Assembly (NCBI GenBank): GCA_020725025.1
Contig: DYFV01000008.1
Location: 41,728 to 105,727 of the forward strand
DNA from: Azoarcus sp.
Lineage (GTDB): Bacteria; Pseudomonadota; Gammaproteobacteria; Burkholderiales; Rhodocyclaceae
Direction: 5' to 3'
Length of the DNA stretch: 64,000 nucleotides
Made by a program: the position numbers and the translations under genes. Positions 29,027-43,598 of this stretch are shown here, piece after piece; the first letter of the stretch is position 1, and every line of letters begins with the position of its first letter. The notes under the pieces are model-generated. The model was not told where the DNA came from. It saw only the letters and a list, made by a program, of their open reading frames with translations, and ran no database searches.

Positions 29027-29974
29027 ATGACCCTTACCGATCTGCGCTACCTGATCGCCCTGGCCCACGAACGGCACTTCGGCCGGGCCGCGGAAAAATG
29101 TCACGTCAGCCAGCCGACGCTGTCGGTGGCCATCAAGAAGGTGGAAGAGGAGCTCGGCGTGCAGCTGTTCGAGCGCAGCGCCACCGAGGTGAAGATCACG
29201 GACACCGGCCAGCGCATCGTGGCCCAGGCCGAGAAAGTGCTGCTGGAGGCGGCGCAGATCCCGGAGATCGCCGCCGCCGGCAAGGATCCCCTGGCCGGTC
29301 CGCTGCGGGTGGGGGTGATCTACACCATCGGGCCCTACCTGCTGCCGCGGCTCATCCCGCTGGTACATCGGCTCGCACCGCGCATGCCGCTCATCATCCA
29401 GGAGAACTACACCACGCGGCTCGCGGACGCGTTGAAGCGCGGCGAGCTCGACGTGATCGTCATCTCGCTGCCCTTCGAGGAAGCGGGGGTCGTGGCGCAG
29501 CCGGTCTACGACGAGCCGTTCCGCGTGGTCATTCCGGCCGCCCATCCGTGGACCGGGCTCGACTGCGTCGACCCCGACACCCTCGCCGGGGACCAGCTCC
29601 TGCTGCTCGGCGCGGGCAACTGTTTCCGCGATCAGGTGCTGGAGGTCTGTCCCCACTGCCGCAGCGTGGGCGGCCTGCAGCGCACGCTGGAGGGCAGCTC
29701 GCTGGAAACCATCCGCCACATGGTGGCGACCGGCCTGGGGGTCACCGTGCTGCCGAGCTCGGCGGCGGACGAGCTGCCGGCACAGAACTCCCTGGTGGCG
29801 GTGCGTCCGTTCTGCGAGCCCGAGCCGCTGCGCCGGGTGGCGCTGGCCTGGCGGGTCACCTACCCGCGCAGCGGCGCGATCGACGTGCTGCGCAGCGCCA
29901 TCCTGGAGAGCGCGCTGCCGGGCGTGCGGCCGATCGGCCGCAGTCCGGTGCGGGAGACGGCCGCAACGCCATAG
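29027..29974 (+). CDS. oxyR: Hydrogen-peroxide sensor regulator OxyR
   Basis: 315 residues. The LysR helix-turn-helix (residues 3-62, DLRYLIALAHERHFGRAAEK onwards) is followed by the effector domain. The peroxidatic and resolving cysteines fall at Cys199 and Cys208 (GNCFRDQVLEVC), the same numbering as E. coli OxyR. dps, a classic OxyR target, lies 128 bp downstream on the same strand, which supports the call. The start is the standard MTLTDLRYL. Confidence 0.95.
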   Translation: MTLTDLRYLIALAHERHFGRAAEKCHVSQPTLSVAIKKVEEELGVQLFERSATEVKITDTGQRIVAQAEKVLLEAAQIPEIAAAGKDPLAGPLRVGVIYTIGPYLLPRLIPLVHRLAPRMPLIIQENYTTRLADALKRGELDVIVISLPFEEAGVVAQPVYDEPFRVVIPAAHPWTGLDCVDPDTLAGDQLLLLGAGNCFRDQVLEVCPHCRSVGGLQRTLEGSSLETIRHMVATGLGVTVLPSSAADELPAQNSLVAVRPFCEPEPLRRVALAWRVTYPRSGAIDVLRSAILESALPGVRPIGRSPVRETAATP

Positions 29975-30102
29975 GCGACGTCCATCGTCCCGATGCCCGT
30001 ATTCAACTGGAAGGCCCCAGGGATTTCGCATAGCATGAAGTGTGAGGCCCAGGGCCAGCCGGGACGAATCCAGGCGACGCTTACCTTGAACGGAGCATGC
30101 AG

Positions 30103-30573
30103 ATGGAAATCGATATCGGGATCAACGAGAAGGATCGCAGTGAGATCGCAGACGGACTGTCGCGCCTTCTGGCCGACAGCTATACGCTCTATCTGACCAC
30201 GCACAACTTCCATTGGAACGTCACGGGGCCGATGTTCAACACCCTGCACCTCATGTTCGAGGCGCAGTACACCGAGCTCGCGACGGCCGTCGACCTGATC
30301 GCCGAGCGTATCCGTGCACTCGGTTTTCCGGCACCGGGAACCTACCGGGACTTTGCGGCACTCACCAGCCTGAAGGAGCCCGACGGGGTGCCCAACGCGA
30401 CGGAGATGATCCGCCAGCTGATCCGGGGCCAGGAAGCGGTGGTGCGGACGGCACGCAGCGTGTTGCCGCTGGTGGACAAGGTGAGCGACGAGCCGACAGC
30501 GGATCTGCTCACGCAGCGCATGCAGGTGCACGAGAAGACCGCCTGGATGCTACGCAGCCTGCTGGAAGGCTGA
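30103..30573 (+). CDS. dps: Dps ferritin-like DNA-protection protein
   Basis: 156 residues. The ferroxidase-type segment [13 protein letters not shown] and downstream helix [18 protein letters not shown] mark the Dps family. It stores iron and uses peroxide, protecting DNA. The ATG at 30103 has GGAG at good spacing; the ATG at 30097 would be too close. It is next to oxyR and so is probably peroxide-induced. Confidence 0.95.
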   Translation: MEIDIGINEKDRSEIADGLSRLLADSYTLYLTTHNFHWNVTGPMFNTLHLMFEAQYTELATAVDLIAERIRALGFPAPGTYRDFAALTSLKEPDGVPNATEMIRQLIRGQEAVVRTARSVLPLVDKVSDEPTADLLTQRMQVHEKTAWMLRSLLEG

Positions 30574-30583
30574 GCTTCGGCCA

Positions 30584-30610
30584 TGCCGCGTCCCCTCCCG
30601 GGGCGCGGCA
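30584..30610 (+). terminator. Strong hairpin after dps
   Basis: An 11-bp GC stem (TGCCGCGTCCC with GGGGCGCGGCA, one G-T pair) and a 5-nt loop begin 11 bp after the dps stop. No T-run follows, so termination efficiency is uncertain. Confidence 0.55.
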
Positions 30611-30692
30611 GCTTGATGGCCGCATGGGGTGCCGCGTGCGTCGCCGAAGGCGGGCGCGGTACGTGTGACGAATCGCGCACGGGATGACGGCC

Positions 30693-31832
30693 ATGAGTAC
30701 GCCCCTGGTCATTGTCGGTAGCGGGATGGCGGGCTACGGCCTGCTGCGCGCGGTCCGTCACGTCGACCGCGGACGGCGCGTCTGGCTCTACACCGCAGAC
30801 GACGGCTGCGCCTACGCAAAGAGTCAGCTCGCCTGCGGCCTGGCCCGGGGCAAGATGCCCGGCGACCTGGTGCTGGCCAGCGCCGAGCAGATGGCCCACC
30901 GCCTCGATGCCAGCATCTTCACCCACACCCGCGTGCGCGCCATCGACCGCGAGCGCCGGGTGATCCATACCGACCGGGGGGAGCAGGCTTACGGCGAACT
31001 GGTGCTGGCGCTGGGCGCCCGTCCCTTGCGGCCGGCGCCGCTGCGCGGCAATGCCGCCTCGCAAGTCCTCACCCTCGCGAACCTCGCCGACTACCGCTAC
31101 TTCCGCAACGAGCTCGACGGCCGCCGCCGGGTGGCGGTATTGGGCGGCGGACTGCTGGGGTGCGAGGTGGCCGAGGGGCTGGTGCGCGCCGGCTGCGAGG
31201 TCACCCTGTTCGAACCCGGCAACCGCCTGCTCGCCGACCTCCTTCCTGTGCTGTGCGGCGCCCGGGTGGCGCGCACGCTTCACGCGGCCGGCGTGGAGGT
31301 GCGTCTGGAGGATGGCGTGCAGAGCATCGAACAGGGGCTCGAGGATCTGGAGCTCCTGACCCTGTCGGGCCAGCGCCTCACCGCCGAGCTGGTGGTAGCC
31401 GCCGTCGGAACACGGCCGACCGCTGCGATCGCGGCCGATGCGGGACTCGCCATCGGACGCGGCATCGTCGTCGACCATCAGCTGCGCACGAGCGACCCGG
31501 CGATCTACGCGGTGGGCGAGTGTGCTGAGCTCGGTGGAAGGCTGTTTGTGCTGCACGAGGACATCGAGGCTGCGGCAAGGGTGCTCGCCGGGGTGCTGAC
31601 GGGGACCCAGGCGCGCATGAGCTGGCAACCGCGGCTGCAGCGGCTGCAGCTGGAGTGCTGCCCGACGGTGGTGTGCGAGCCGCCGCCGGTGGCCGGGGAG
31701 TGGCAGGAAAGCGCCACGCCGCGTGGCGTGCGCGCGCTCTTCCACGACCGGCGTGGAACGCTGCGCGGATTCGCGCTGGTCGGAGAGTCGGTGAGCGAAG
31801 CGGCGCGCTTCTTCGGCGCGATCCGCCACTGA
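30693..31832 (+). CDS. NAD(P)H/FAD-dependent oxidoreductase, rubredoxin-reductase-like
   Basis: 379 residues (382 from an upstream ATG at 30684). It has an N-terminal FAD-binding GSGMAGYGL, a second dinucleotide motif LGGGLLGCEVAEGL, and an AIYAVGECAE motif before the C-terminus, as in rubredoxin/ferredoxin reductases. No rubredoxin gene is next to it. The neighbourhood (oxyR, dps) suggests a role in oxygen or peroxide defence, which is inference. Confidence 0.88.
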   Translation: MSTPLVIVGSGMAGYGLLRAVRHVDRGRRVWLYTADDGCAYAKSQLACGLARGKMPGDLVLASAEQMAHRLDASIFTHTRVRAIDRERRVIHTDRGEQAYGELVLALGARPLRPAPLRGNAASQVLTLANLADYRYFRNELDGRRRVAVLGGGLLGCEVAEGLVRAGCEVTLFEPGNRLLADLLPVLCGARVARTLHAAGVEVRLEDGVQSIEQGLEDLELLTLSGQRLTAELVVAAVGTRPTAAIAADAGLAIGRGIVVDHQLRTSDPAIYAVGECAELGGRLFVLHEDIEAAARVLAGVLTGTQARMSWQPRLQRLQLECCPTVVCEPPPVAGEWQESATPRGVRALFHDRRGTLRGFALVGESVSEAARFFGAIRH

Positions 31833-31852
31833 AGCCCGCGTGATCCGACCCG

Positions 31853-33475
31853 CTAGACCTTGAACCGCGACACCGAGTCCTGGAGCTCGGCCGCGAGGCG
31901 CTCGAGTTCGCGCGCCGCGTCGACAGTGTGCTGGATCGCCTCGTTGTTCGCCTTGGCCATGTCGGCGATCGCCTCGATGTTCGCGGTGATGGTCTCGCTC
32001 GAGCGGCGCTGCTCGTCCGAGGCGGCCGCGATGCGGTCCAGGCCTTCGCCGACCTCGCTCACCGACTGGTTGGCGGCACGGAACACGTCGGAGAGCAGCT
32101 CGGCCGCGTTTCGGCTGGTCTGGAGGTGTTCCAGTCCGCGGGCGATCGACTCCTGAACGGCCGACGACTGGCGCGTAATGTCCTGGGTGATGCCGTCGAT
32201 CTCGCCGGCCGAGCGCGCCGACTTCTCGGCGAGCTTGCGCACCTCGTCGGCCACGACCGCGAACCCGCGGCCCTGCTCGCCGGCGCGGGCAGCCTCGATC
32301 GCTGCGTTGAGCGCCAGGAGGTTGGTCTGCTCGGCGATCTCGCGCACCTCGCGCGTCATGCCGGTGATGGTGGCCGTGGAGGCGAGGAAGGCGCCCACCG
32401 AGTCGGCCATGTGGCGCACCGATTCCTCCACGTGCGCGACCTCGCCGATGAGATGCTCGAGGCTGCGCTGGCCTTCCTGGGAACGCGCCAGGCTGTCGCG
32501 CGAGCGCGCCCGCACCTCCTCGGTACTCTGCGCCACGTTCGAGATGTTCTCGCGCTGGCCTTCGACCGTGGTGGCCGCGCTCACCGACTGCACGTTCTGG
32601 CGGTTGGAGCTCTCCGCCACCCGCGCGGCGCTCTCCGACAGGCTGTGTGCCGAGCGCGTCACGGCGGACGCCGAGGTCGACACCTGGCGCACCAGCCCGC
32701 CGATCGCCGCCAGCATGGCATTGAAGGTCCGCGCGGCACGCCCGATCTCGTCGTCGCCCTCTCCGTCCAGGCGGCGGGTGAGATCCCCCTCGCCCTTGGC
32801 GATTTCCGACAGGCTGTCGGTGAGGTGTGCGAGCGGGCGCGACACGAAGTTGCGGATGAAGAGGTAGACGAAACCGAGCAGCGGCAGCGAGACGAGCAGG
32901 GCGAAAAGGATGCTCTGGTTGCGGAACTCGGCCACGGCCGCGTTCACCTTGTCCAGCGAAACGCGCATGCTCACCGCACCGAGCGGCGTGCCCTCCGGGA
33001 CCTGGTGGCACAGGATGCAGTCCTTGCCCAGGTAGTTCTTGGAGGCCAGCGACGGGACCACCACGCGCAGGTGCTCGCCGTGCTGCGGATCCTCTTCGAT
33101 GCGGATGATCGACTGCCCGGTTTCGATCGCCTTGCGCTCGGCTTCGTCGAGCACGTCCTCGCTGCCGTGACCCGGGCCGTAGACCTTGGAGACCGCCTCG
33201 CCGCGGATCACCTTCAGCCCGCGTACCGCGGAGAGTTCCTTGATCTGGTCGAGGAAGACGTCGCGCTGCGCCACCGTGCCGGTAATCATCATGCCGGTGA
33301 GGCCCGCCATGGTCATCTCGTTCACCGTGCTCGCGAACTCCTTGGCCTGGGCGATCGCCGTATCCCGATTCACCTTGGTTTCCCAGGCGATCATGCTGCC
33401 CCAGGCGAGCACCAGCATGAGCCAGATGGCTCCCGTAAGCCGTACCCAGATCGGCGTATCAGCCAATCGGCGCAT
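31853..33475 (-). CDS. Methyl-accepting chemotaxis protein with a c-type heme motif
   Basis: 540 residues from an ATG with AAAGGAGAAG upstream. Two membrane segments (about 9-31 and 188-207) enclose a ~155-residue periplasmic domain. This carries one CxxCH motif (CILCH, Cys153, Cys156, His157), which is the covalent c-heme attachment signature. A HAMP domain and a standard MCP signalling tip ([20 protein letters not shown]...) follow. No transport signal other than the first helix is needed. It is divergent from a cytochrome c' gene. I infer redox, oxygen or NO sensing for taxis. Confidence 0.93.
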   Translation of the reverse strand: MRRLADTPIWVRLTGAIWLMLVLAWGSMIAWETKVNRDTAIAQAKEFASTVNEMTMAGLTGMMITGTVAQRDVFLDQIKELSAVRGLKVIRGEAVSKVYGPGHGSEDVLDEAERKAIETGQSIIRIEEDPQHGEHLRVVVPSLASKNYLGKDCILCHQVPEGTPLGAVSMRVSLDKVNAAVAEFRNQSILFALLVSLPLLGFVYLFIRNFVSRPLAHLTDSLSEIAKGEGDLTRRLDGEGDDEIGRAARTFNAMLAAIGGLVRQVSTSASAVTRSAHSLSESAARVAESSNRQNVQSVSAATTVEGQRENISNVAQSTEEVRARSRDSLARSQEGQRSLEHLIGEVAHVEESVRHMADSVGAFLASTATITGMTREVREIAEQTNLLALNAAIEAARAGEQGRGFAVVADEVRKLAEKSARSAGEIDGITQDITRQSSAVQESIARGLEHLQTSRNAAELLSDVFRAANQSVSEVGEGLDRIAAASDEQRRSSETITANIEAIADMAKANNEAIQHTVDAARELERLAAELQDSVSRFKV

Positions 33476-33707
33476 GTTCTTCTCCTTTTGCCGGCAGGCG
33501 GCCGGGTCGGAATTGTCGATGGTCAAGATTATCTACGACACATTTCGTAGTTGCTTGAGTTTATGCTGCCCAAGTCGGGTACGGGGTGACGCGATGCACC
33601 CCCAGGGAATATCATCGGAAACTTATGTAAAAGCTTGAACCACCGTTTTCGCATCCGGTCGTAATCCCGTCCGGGCAATCCCCAACCAATACGTCATGAG
33701 GTCAGCA

Positions 33708-34178
33708 ATGAAAGGAATGTTCGTTCGCGCCGCGCTCGGCGTGATCGCGGTGTCGCTCGCCGGCGTCGCCGCAGCTCAGGTCAAGCCCGAAGACCAGATC
33801 AAGTTCCGCAAGGCCGGTTACAGCTTCATGAGCTGGAACATGGGCAAGATCAAGGCCCAGGTGGTCGAAGGCTCGGTGCCGTTCAACAAGGACCAGGTCG
33901 CGGCCGCCGCGGCCGCCATCGCCGGAATCGCCAACTCCGGGATGGGCCAGCTGTACGGCCCGGGCACCGACAGGGACGTCGGCAACCAGAAGACGCGCGT
34001 GAAGCCCGAGCTCTTCCAGAACATGGAAGAAGTGGGCAAGCTCGCGAAGAACTTCAACATGGCCGCCAACGACCTCGCCAAGGTCGCCGCCGACGGCGAC
34101 CAGGCGACCATCAAGGCCGCCTTCGGCAAGCTCGGCGAAAGCTGCAAGGCCTGTCACGACAAGTTCCGCGCCGAGTAA
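33708..34178 (+). CDS. Periplasmic cytochrome c' (c-556 type)
   Basis: 156 residues with a signal peptide (AALGVIAVSLAGVAAAQ). The mature four-helix domain ends with the heme motif CKACHDKF near the C-terminus, as in cytochromes c'. Such proteins bind NO or shuttle electrons. GAGGT stands ahead of the chosen ATG. It is followed by a terminator and is convergent with a cytochrome b561 gene. Confidence 0.95.
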   Translation: MKGMFVRAALGVIAVSLAGVAAAQVKPEDQIKFRKAGYSFMSWNMGKIKAQVVEGSVPFNKDQVAAAAAAIAGIANSGMGQLYGPGTDRDVGNQKTRVKPELFQNMEEVGKLAKNFNMAANDLAKVAADGDQATIKAAFGKLGESCKACHDKFRAE

Positions 34179-34202
34179 TCCCCGATCCTGACCGGAAAGA
34201 GG

Positions 34203-34232
34203 AGAGGCCGCGCGAGCGGCCTCTTTGTTTTC
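34203..34232. terminator. Intrinsic terminator after the cytochrome c' gene
   Basis: AGAGGCCGC-GCGA-GCGGCCTCT is a perfect 9-bp stem with a GNRA-type tetraloop, followed by TTTGTTTT. It lies 24 bp after the cytochrome c' stop and just before the convergent cytochrome b561 stop, so it probably ends both. Confidence 0.88.
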
Positions 34233-34247
34233 CGGGAGGCTGCTGGA

Positions 34248-34946
34248 TCACCAGTTCGGCAACGTCTCCGGTGCTGGAGGCGGCGGCGGGGGCGGCAGCA
34301 GGTTGCCGGCGGCCGCCCAGACGGCGAAGCCGGCTACGGCCAGCGCAGCCGCCAGTGCGAGAACCCCGCCGCCCGTTGCCGGCTCCTGGGCGGGATCGGT
34401 CGCCACCTTGTAGCCGGTGAGCATCGGCTTCACCAGGTCTTCCTTGCGTATGCGGACGTACCACGCCACGGCGGCCAGATGCAGCGCCACCAGTGCCCCG
34501 ATCACCCACATGTTGAGCCGGTGCAGGCTGGTGAGCATTTCGCTGGTCTCGCTCGCCACCGCAGCATAGAGCGGCCCGGTGAAGGCGATGTCGTCGTTCG
34601 CGACGAGTCCGCTCGCCACCTGGAAGGCCAGGACCGCGAGGAGTGCCAGCACCGACAGCGCCCCCAGCGGATTGTGGCCGAGACCGCGCCATTCGCCGCG
34701 CAGGTAGGCGCGGATGGCGCCGGGTCCCCGCACGAACTGGGAGAAGCGGGCGTAGGTCGAGCCGAACAGGCCCCAGGCGAGGCGGAAGGCGAGGAGCCCG
34801 CCGAGCAGCAGGCCGAGGCGGCCATGCCACACCATCAGGTTGCCGCCCTGCAGGCCGGTCACGAAGGCCGCGGCGACCAGGATGGCCAGCAGCCAGTGGA
34901 AGAGGCGGGTGGGCAGGTCCCACACGCGGACGCGTCGTTCGCTCAT
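34248..34946 (-). CDS. Cytochrome b561-family membrane protein
   Basis: 232 residues with about four hydrophobic helices and candidate heme histidines: RLFHWLLAIL, MVWHGRLGLL, TSLHRLNMWV and ALHLAAVAW. This fits the bacterial b-type cytochrome family that often partners with cytochrome c'. The C-terminus is proline-rich (PPPPPPP) and ends APETLPNW. GAGGT precedes the ATG by 5 nt. It lies 23 bp downstream of the double UvrA gene on the same strand, although its function relates to the convergent c' gene. Confidence 0.92.
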   Translation of the reverse strand: MSERRVRVWDLPTRLFHWLLAILVAAAFVTGLQGGNLMVWHGRLGLLLGGLLAFRLAWGLFGSTYARFSQFVRGPGAIRAYLRGEWRGLGHNPLGALSVLALLAVLAFQVASGLVANDDIAFTGPLYAAVASETSEMLTSLHRLNMWVIGALVALHLAAVAWYVRIRKEDLVKPMLTGYKVATDPAQEPATGGGVLALAAALAVAGFAVWAAAGNLLPPPPPPPAPETLPNW

Positions 34947-34969
34947 ATGAACCTCGATCCGGATTGCAT

Positions 34970-40486
<5,517 letters not shown>

Positions 40487-40768
40487 GGCTGCGCGGTGGG
40501 CGGCGAAGGGGTGATTCTAGCGGGCGCAACCGGTGTCGGTCCGTGTCCGGACGGCACGAGGCTTGCGTGATTTCGGTCGTCCGCCCCGGCAACCGCTTGG
40601 CTCCGGCGCGGACTACAAGAAAAACGAATAAGACTCAGGGACTTGAGTGCCGCCCCGGCTCTACTGGAAGGCGCCGGGGGCGATTGAGGGCAGGCCGTGC
40701 GCACCGTCTTGGTGCATCCCATCACCAGGACGATGCGCATCGCCTACTCCTTCGAGGAGGAGAGGACC

Positions 40769-41038
40769 ATGCTGACCCTGGCCGATTGCCTGGATTTCAT
40801 CGATCTGGACCGAGACACGATCGATGTGATCGCGGAGCACGAGCAGCTTCCCGCCATGGTGGCCGCCGAGCTCGGCAACGCACTGCTTGCCGACCTGCGC
40901 GGCATCCATCGCCTGCACCAGATGCACCGGGAGCTGATCGCCCACGCGGCGGAACACCGCCATCTGGCACACGAGAAGACGCTGAGGCAGATCTACGCCA
41001 GGTTCAGGAGGAAGTATCCGATGCCGCGCCAGGTGTGA
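40769..41038 (+). CDS. Conserved-looking small hypothetical protein
   Basis: 89 residues starting MLTLADCLDFIDLDRDTIDV. The ATG is preceded by an excellent ribosome-binding site (GAGGAGGAGAGGACC). The protein is helical, His-rich in the middle (IHRLHQMHRELIAHAAEHRH) and basic at the end. No family is recognised. It is divergent from the double UvrA gene and converges on a small lipoprotein 9 bp away. The His cluster could bind metal or heme, but this is only a guess. Confidence 0.75.
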   Translation: MLTLADCLDFIDLDRDTIDVIAEHEQLPAMVAAELGNALLADLRGIHRLHQMHRELIAHAAEHRHLAHEKTLRQIYARFRRKYPMPRQV

Positions 41039-41047
41039 GCCGGCCGG

Positions 41048-41485
41048 CTATTTCTCGTCCTTGCCGGCGGCAACCTCGCGTACCGTCTCCACGGCTTCGC
41101 GGCCCGCTTCCTTGAGCTTCTCGGCGGCGCCGCGGGTCGCGTCGAGGATCCGTCGCGCGGCCTCTTCGGTGGCCTCCTTGGCGTCACGGGTGGCAACCTG
41201 GCCGGGCTCGCCCGCTTCGGCGGGACCTTCGGCCGCCGTGGCAGGCGCCGGCCCGGTTTCACCGGCGGCAGGCGCGGCTTCGGCCGGTTGCCCGGTGGGC
41301 GCGGCGGAAGACGTGGTCGCAGGGACGGATGGGGCAGCGGGCGGTGCCGAGGCAGCCGGCGCGCCGACTGCGAGCTGCGTATCGGAGGAAGGCAGGTCGC
41401 GACTGCAACCCGCTACGCCGAACGCCGCGGCGGCGCTCAGCATGAGGATGGCGTTTTTCAGCCTGATTCGTTCGCTTGGGTTCAC
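41048..41485 (-). CDS. Small predicted lipoprotein with Ala/Pro linker and helical tail
   Basis: 145 residues from a GTG with AGG upstream; an ATG at 41512 is possible. A lipoprotein signal ends in VAGC. A ~60-residue Ala/Pro/Glu linker follows, then an amphipathic Lys/Glu-rich helix (ATEEAARRILDATRGAAEKL). It has no known domain. It lies after efp on the same strand, with two hairpins between them. An envelope-spanning tether is one possibility. Confidence 0.7.
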   Translation of the reverse strand: MNPSERIRLKNAILMLSAAAAFGVAGCSRDLPSSDTQLAVGAPAASAPPAAPSVPATTSSAAPTGQPAEAAPAAGETGPAPATAAEGPAEAGEPGQVATRDAKEATEEAARRILDATRGAAEKLKEAGREAVETVREVAAGKDEK

Positions 41486-41520
41486 AACTTGAAGCCTAGC
41501 GTATCGAGGCATCGGTGCAA

Positions 41521-41561
41521 GTGCGGATATCCCGCACCTGGGCGAGCCCCGGAGGGCTCGC
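41521..41561. terminator. Two small hairpins after efp
   Basis: GTGCGG-ATATC-CCGCAC (41521-41537) and GCGAGCCC-CGGA-GGGCTCGC (41542-41561) lie directly after the efp stop on the minus strand. No clear T-run follows, so they may be terminators or RNA-stability elements. Confidence 0.5.
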
Positions 41562-41571
41562 ACGGGGCGCG

Positions 41572-42129
41572 TCACTTGACGCGGTTGCGGTACTCGTCGG
41601 TACGCGTGTCGATCTCGATCTTGTCGCCGATCTCGACGAAGGCCGGCACCGGAAGCTCGAAACCGGTGGCGATCTTGGCGGGCTTCAGCACCTTGCCCGA
41701 GGTGTCGCCCTTGACGGCGGGCTCCGTGTAGGTCACCTCGCGCACCACCGTGGTGGGCAGTTCCACCGAGATCGCCTTGCCGTTGTAGAACACCACTTCG
41801 CAAGGCATGCCGTCCTCGAGGTACTTGAGGGCGTCGGTCATGTTCTCGGCTTCGACCTCGTACTGGTTGTACTCCTCGTCCATGAAGACGTACATCGGAT
41901 CCGAGAAGTACGAGTAGCTCACTTCCTTGCGCTCGAGCTGCACCACCTCGAACTTGTCGTCGGCCTTGTACACCGACTCCGAGGGGGCGCCGGTGAGCAG
42001 GTTCTTGAGCTTCATCTTCACGACCGCGGCGTTGCGGCCGGACTTGTTGTATTCGGCCTTCTGCACCACGAGAGGGTCGTTGCCCACCATGATGACGTTG
42101 CCGGAGCGAAGTTCCTGTGCGGTTTTCAT
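41572..42129 (-). CDS. efp: Elongation factor P, arginine type
   Basis: 185 residues. EF-P relieves ribosome stalling at polyproline. At the tip of domain I, the position of the modified residue is Arg32 (YNKSGRNAA), not lysine. That is the type rhamnosylated by EarP, whose gene is 55 bp upstream. The start [12 protein letters not shown] is the family start; the longer frame upstream is not used. Confidence 0.97.
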   Translation of the reverse strand: MKTAQELRSGNVIMVGNDPLVVQKAEYNKSGRNAAVVKMKLKNLLTGAPSESVYKADDKFEVVQLERKEVSYSYFSDPMYVFMDEEYNQYEVEAENMTDALKYLEDGMPCEVVFYNGKAISVELPTTVVREVTYTEPAVKGDTSGKVLKPAKIATGFELPVPAFVEIGDKIEIDTRTDEYRNRVK

Positions 42130-42184
42130 GCTGTGTCCTGAATGTACGGAAGGGTCGAAATACCCTGTATCCTGAAAAAACCCG

Positions 42185-43345
42185 CTATTGTATCGCGCGC
42201 GAGGAAAATTGCACCAGGGCGGTCGCGAGATCGGGCATGGCGGCGAGCCGTGCCGACCAGCCCTGGTTATGGATCCCAAGCGTCGGGAGTACCGCGGCGA
42301 AACCGCGCCACGCCGGCCCGATCTCGCCCTCGCCGTTCCACGCCTGCCACATCGTGCGTACCCCCTGCGCCGAGGCGTGGTCGGCGCCTTCCAGGTAGCG
42401 ATCGAGAAAGGCCTCGATCTTGACCCGGTGGGCGTCGCCGTCCTGCGCGTAGATGTGCCACACGAAGGGGCGCGCCGCCCATTGCGCGCGCACGAAGGAA
42501 TCCTCTCCCCGTACGAAGTTCAGGTCGCAGCACCACAGCAGGCGGTCGTAGTCGTCCTGGGAAAGGAAAGGCAGCACGCAGGCGGTGAGCTTACCCCGCC
42601 GCAGGCGCTGCCCCGGCACCGCATCGCAGCTTCCGAAATGGGCAGCCACCTCGCTTGCCGCGCGGCCTTCCGGAACCAGCAGCCACACCGGACGCTCCCC
42701 TCGGGCCCATTCCTCCAGGAGCGCCGGCAAGGCCGGCTTCGCGTAGCAGAATAGGGAGACCAGCAGGGCCTCGGGGGGCGGGGCCAGCGCCAGGCCGGCG
42801 AGCCAGTCGGCCCGCGCCACCGGATCGCTCTGCCAGGCGTCCCGCGCCTCCAGCAGTCCGGGTTCCCGCAGCAGCCCCCCGGTGTCCGGGACGAAGCCGG
42901 GGAAGAAGAAGTGCTTCACCAACGGCAGACGCGCATGGGGAGAGGCCAGCCCGTGGCATTCGCCCACCCAGGGCTCTGCCGACAGGTACTCCAGGTTGAT
43001 CCACACCGGGCGCGGCCGGAATGCCGCCATGGCCACGACGAAGCCGTCCGGCAGCTCGCAGGCGAAGGCCTCCACCACGACGGAGGCGGGCTGCGCCGCC
43101 GGCAGGGGCGTGGTCCACCGGCGGACCTCGACCGTGTCGTCGAGGAATCGGTCCGTGGTCGAGGCGGCGGCAGGACATAGGCGCACCAAGGCGGCCCAGT
43201 CGTCCACCCACAGGCGTACGCGCAGGCGGTGGCGACGGGCGAGATCCCTTGCCAGACGGCGGCATACGCCGATATCCCCGAAGTTATCCACAACCCGGCA
43301 GAAGATGTCCCAATCGGGTCGGCAGTCGGTTGGGGCAAAGGGCAT
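42185..43345 (-). CDS. earP: EF-P arginine rhamnosyltransferase EarP
   Basis: 386 residues. It transfers rhamnose from dTDP-rhamnose to Arg32 of EF-P. The family start region [16 protein letters not shown] carries the Asp pair at residues 20 and 24, which corresponds to functionally important aspartates in studied EarP proteins. [14 protein letters not shown] near the C-terminus carries the acidic catalytic-region residue. It precedes efp in the same direction. The ATG lacks a strong Shine-Dalgarno, so the exact start is less sure. Confidence 0.95.
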   Translation of the reverse strand: MPFAPTDCRPDWDIFCRVVDNFGDIGVCRRLARDLARRHRLRVRLWVDDWAALVRLCPAAASTTDRFLDDTVEVRRWTTPLPAAQPASVVVEAFACELPDGFVVAMAAFRPRPVWINLEYLSAEPWVGECHGLASPHARLPLVKHFFFPGFVPDTGGLLREPGLLEARDAWQSDPVARADWLAGLALAPPPEALLVSLFCYAKPALPALLEEWARGERPVWLLVPEGRAASEVAAHFGSCDAVPGQRLRRGKLTACVLPFLSQDDYDRLLWCCDLNFVRGEDSFVRAQWAARPFVWHIYAQDGDAHRVKIEAFLDRYLEGADHASAQGVRTMWQAWNGEGEIGPAWRGFAAVLPTLGIHNQGWSARLAAMPDLATALVQFSSRAIQ

Positions 43346-43580
43346 GGCAGTGGGCAAGATTGCGAAAGAGACGTGGATGCTTTGTGGACAAGGGGCTTCG
43401 GACGGTGGATCGGAAAAAACGGACACAATCGACGCACAGGTGAACACGGCATTTGTCTACCGGCTTGTCCCCGTCGGAAAATGGCGCCGTTTCAAGCGGG
43501 AGCAGACTTATCCACAGAAAACCGCCTAACGTTAACTTCTTTGTTACTTAAATAATCAAAAAAACAGAAGAACAAAACCT
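43284..43580. other. DnaA-box cluster beside an AT-rich patch
   Basis: Two perfect 9-mers TTATCCACA occur at 43284-43292 (inside the start of earP) and 43508-43516, with a one-mismatch TTGTCCACA on the opposite strand at 43383-43391. Right after the last box, 43527-43580 is unusually AT-rich for this chromosome. The 253-bp gap between rsuA and earP holds no supported gene. The layout resembles a small origin-like or DnaA-titration element; it may also simply be the earP promoter region. Confidence 0.5.
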
Positions 43581-43598
43581 TCACCCTGCTCGCGCAAC

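Noticed and set aside
40487..40768. LexA box expected before uvrA
   Set aside because: I saw no CTGT-N8-ACAG pattern by eye, so SOS control cannot be supported from this sequence.
43345..43529. 61-codon plus-strand frame in the earP-rsuA gap
   Set aside because: It has a weak ribosome-binding site, no domain and overlaps the DnaA boxes; treated as noncoding.
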